The position numbers and the translations under genes are program-made. Shown here one piece after another: positions 5,880 through 6,561 of a stretch of DNA of 6,561 bases (positions are counted from its first letter, which is position 1; the number at the start of each line of letters is the position of its first letter). The stretch covers positions 1-6,561 of the forward strand of contig JACMQE010000178.1 of the NCBI GenBank assembly GCA_014377145.1, written 5' to 3'. The notes under the pieces were generated by a model. The model ran no database searches and was not told where the DNA came from. It saw only the letters and a program-made list of their open reading frames with translations. The DNA comes from Glaciimonas sp. Lineage in GTDB: Bacteria > Pseudomonadota > Gammaproteobacteria > Burkholderiales > Burkholderiaceae.

Positions 5880-6250
5880 TACACGCCTCTCGCCGCCATG
5901 CAGCAACTTGGACAATGTGATTGACTGTCTAGCAAGTGACGAAATTTACACACGTCATTTCCTCAGGCATCGGTTTGCAGCCAAGATCAATGCCGACAAA
6001 TTCACGCATTGAGATCGCGTCATACAAGGCCTCTTCTACGCGAGGATCAGACAAATTGTGCCAATGCGGCAAAAAATATAGCCGCAGCATACACTTCAGT
6101 CGATCGGTGCACGGCGATTACCAGACTTCAGATATTGTGCGGGCTAATCCATTCGGCACTATTCGATCAGGGCACGACTTGATCCATCTGGGCCAAAAAC
6201 ACACCACGACGCGGCGTTTTAACATATTTGTCAAAACTGCCTATTGCACA
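5880..6250 (-). pseudogene. IS5-family transposase, N-terminal remnant
   Basis: On the minus strand FDKYVKTPRRGVFLAQMDQVVP (6235 to about 6170, in two pieces FDKYVKTPRR and GVFLAQMDQVVP) is the N-terminal signature of IS5-type transposases. A TGA at 6167-6169 then replaces the Trp of VVPW. The next frame carries YLKSGNRRAPID. A 53-codon open frame from 6090 to 5929 reads MLRLYFLPHWHNLSDPRVEE and ALYDAISMREFVGIDLG, unmistakable for the family. After a further shift VCKFRHLLDSQS follows, and then KLLHG. The DDE catalytic residues beyond this point are missing, so the fragment is about 40% of a ~330-residue transposase. At least three frameshifts and one nonsense codon are present. No element ends are recognisable, so it is not mobile. 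The plus-strand ORF over this region (5936-6316) is a chance frame. Confidence 0.83.
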
Positions 6251-6561
6251 ATGCAAGCGTCGTTTGTTTTATCGAATTTACCAATCTGTAGTTTCTATAT
6301 CTTGCTTAACGCTTGAATTGCGTTGGACGTTAATCAGAGACGCCCTACTAAATCAGGACATACTAGGTCTTCTAGTGAGATTGCTAGAGTCGGGAACCGT
6401 GCAATATCGGTAAAAAACCCGATAATACCTCCCAGGCATTCGGGCGGAGTCGCTCAGATCCTCTAGGGAAGGCACATCATGTACAAAGCGGTTAACAAAG
6501 ATAGAAAATACAGCCAAAATATCCCTGCGTCAACCCGAAAACGGTATACAGGACAGTGATA
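6251..6561. other. No recognisable gene
   Basis: No frame on either strand gives a family I recognise. On the minus strand near the window edge a hydrophobic stretch (FGLTQGYFGCIFYLC, about 6480-6540) is interrupted by stops and could be the decayed end of a membrane protein. TATCGG (6405-6410) and CCGATA (6418-6423) form a small hairpin around an A-rich loop, too short to interpret. The plus ORF 6228-6413 lacks family-like features. Confidence 0.4.

Noticed and set aside
5936..6316. Plus-strand ORF of 126 codons as a hypothetical protein
   Set aside because: The opposite strand carries recognisable IS5-family transposase blocks over the same bases; the plus translation has no family features.
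1..6561. A novel defence, secretion or biosynthetic system
   Set aside because: All identifiable genes belong to known housekeeping or accessory families, most are broken, and no two appear to form an uncharacterised module.

Overview
The window looks like a stretch of a betaproteobacterial chromosome in an advanced state of gene decay. The best preserved proteins (exonuclease III, the YbeD/DUF493 protein, the YafJ-type amidotransferase) read like Burkholderiales proteins, and by my recollection most like Oxalobacteraceae. That taxonomic placement is inference from remembered family sequences, not a search. Two genes are intact (xthA, ybeD). One is open but internally scrambled (yigZ). At least six others are broken by single-base indels, nonsense codons, deletions or a short duplication. 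This pattern is typical of a recently host-restricted symbiont or pathogen with relaxed selection and active small repeats.

Layout, left to right: a possible C-terminal scrap of an unknown gene (3-65); a ~104-bp inverted-repeat element (77-180); a tautomerase-family pseudogene (312-681); the DNA-binding end of a LysR regulator on the minus strand (895-1052), almost touching the C-terminal half of a divergent NAD(P)-binding oxidoreductase (1065-1351); a second copy of the small element (1546-1648); a yafJ-type class II glutamine amidotransferase pseudogene (1668-2321) convergent with intact xthA (2386-3159, minus); yigZ divergent from xthA (3390-3986); a third element copy (3994-4107); a bulged hairpin (4140-4178); intact ybeD (4311-4592, minus) downstream of a heavily damaged D-amino acid aminotransferase gene (4693-5564, minus); a fourth element copy just before the dat start (5593-5699); a hairpin terminator (5806-5835); and the N-terminal half of an IS5-family transposase on the minus strand (about 5880-6250). 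The last ~310 bases show nothing I can name.

The repeated element is the most distinctive item. Four copies of 103-114 bp have near-perfect terminal inverted repeats beginning TAGGACTTACGCAAAAT, are flanked by TA, and have no coding capacity. It behaves like a MITE, and all copies sit in gaps between genes rather than inside recognisable coding sequence.

Functionally the window is a mix of independent genes rather than one pathway: DNA repair (xthA), the dat-ybeD pair that in related bacteria leads into lipB-lipA (lipoate attachment) but here is cut off from lipB, and remnants of a LysR-regulated oxidoreductase/tautomerase locus. I see no sign of a defence system, phage module, CRISPR array, tRNA or rRNA.
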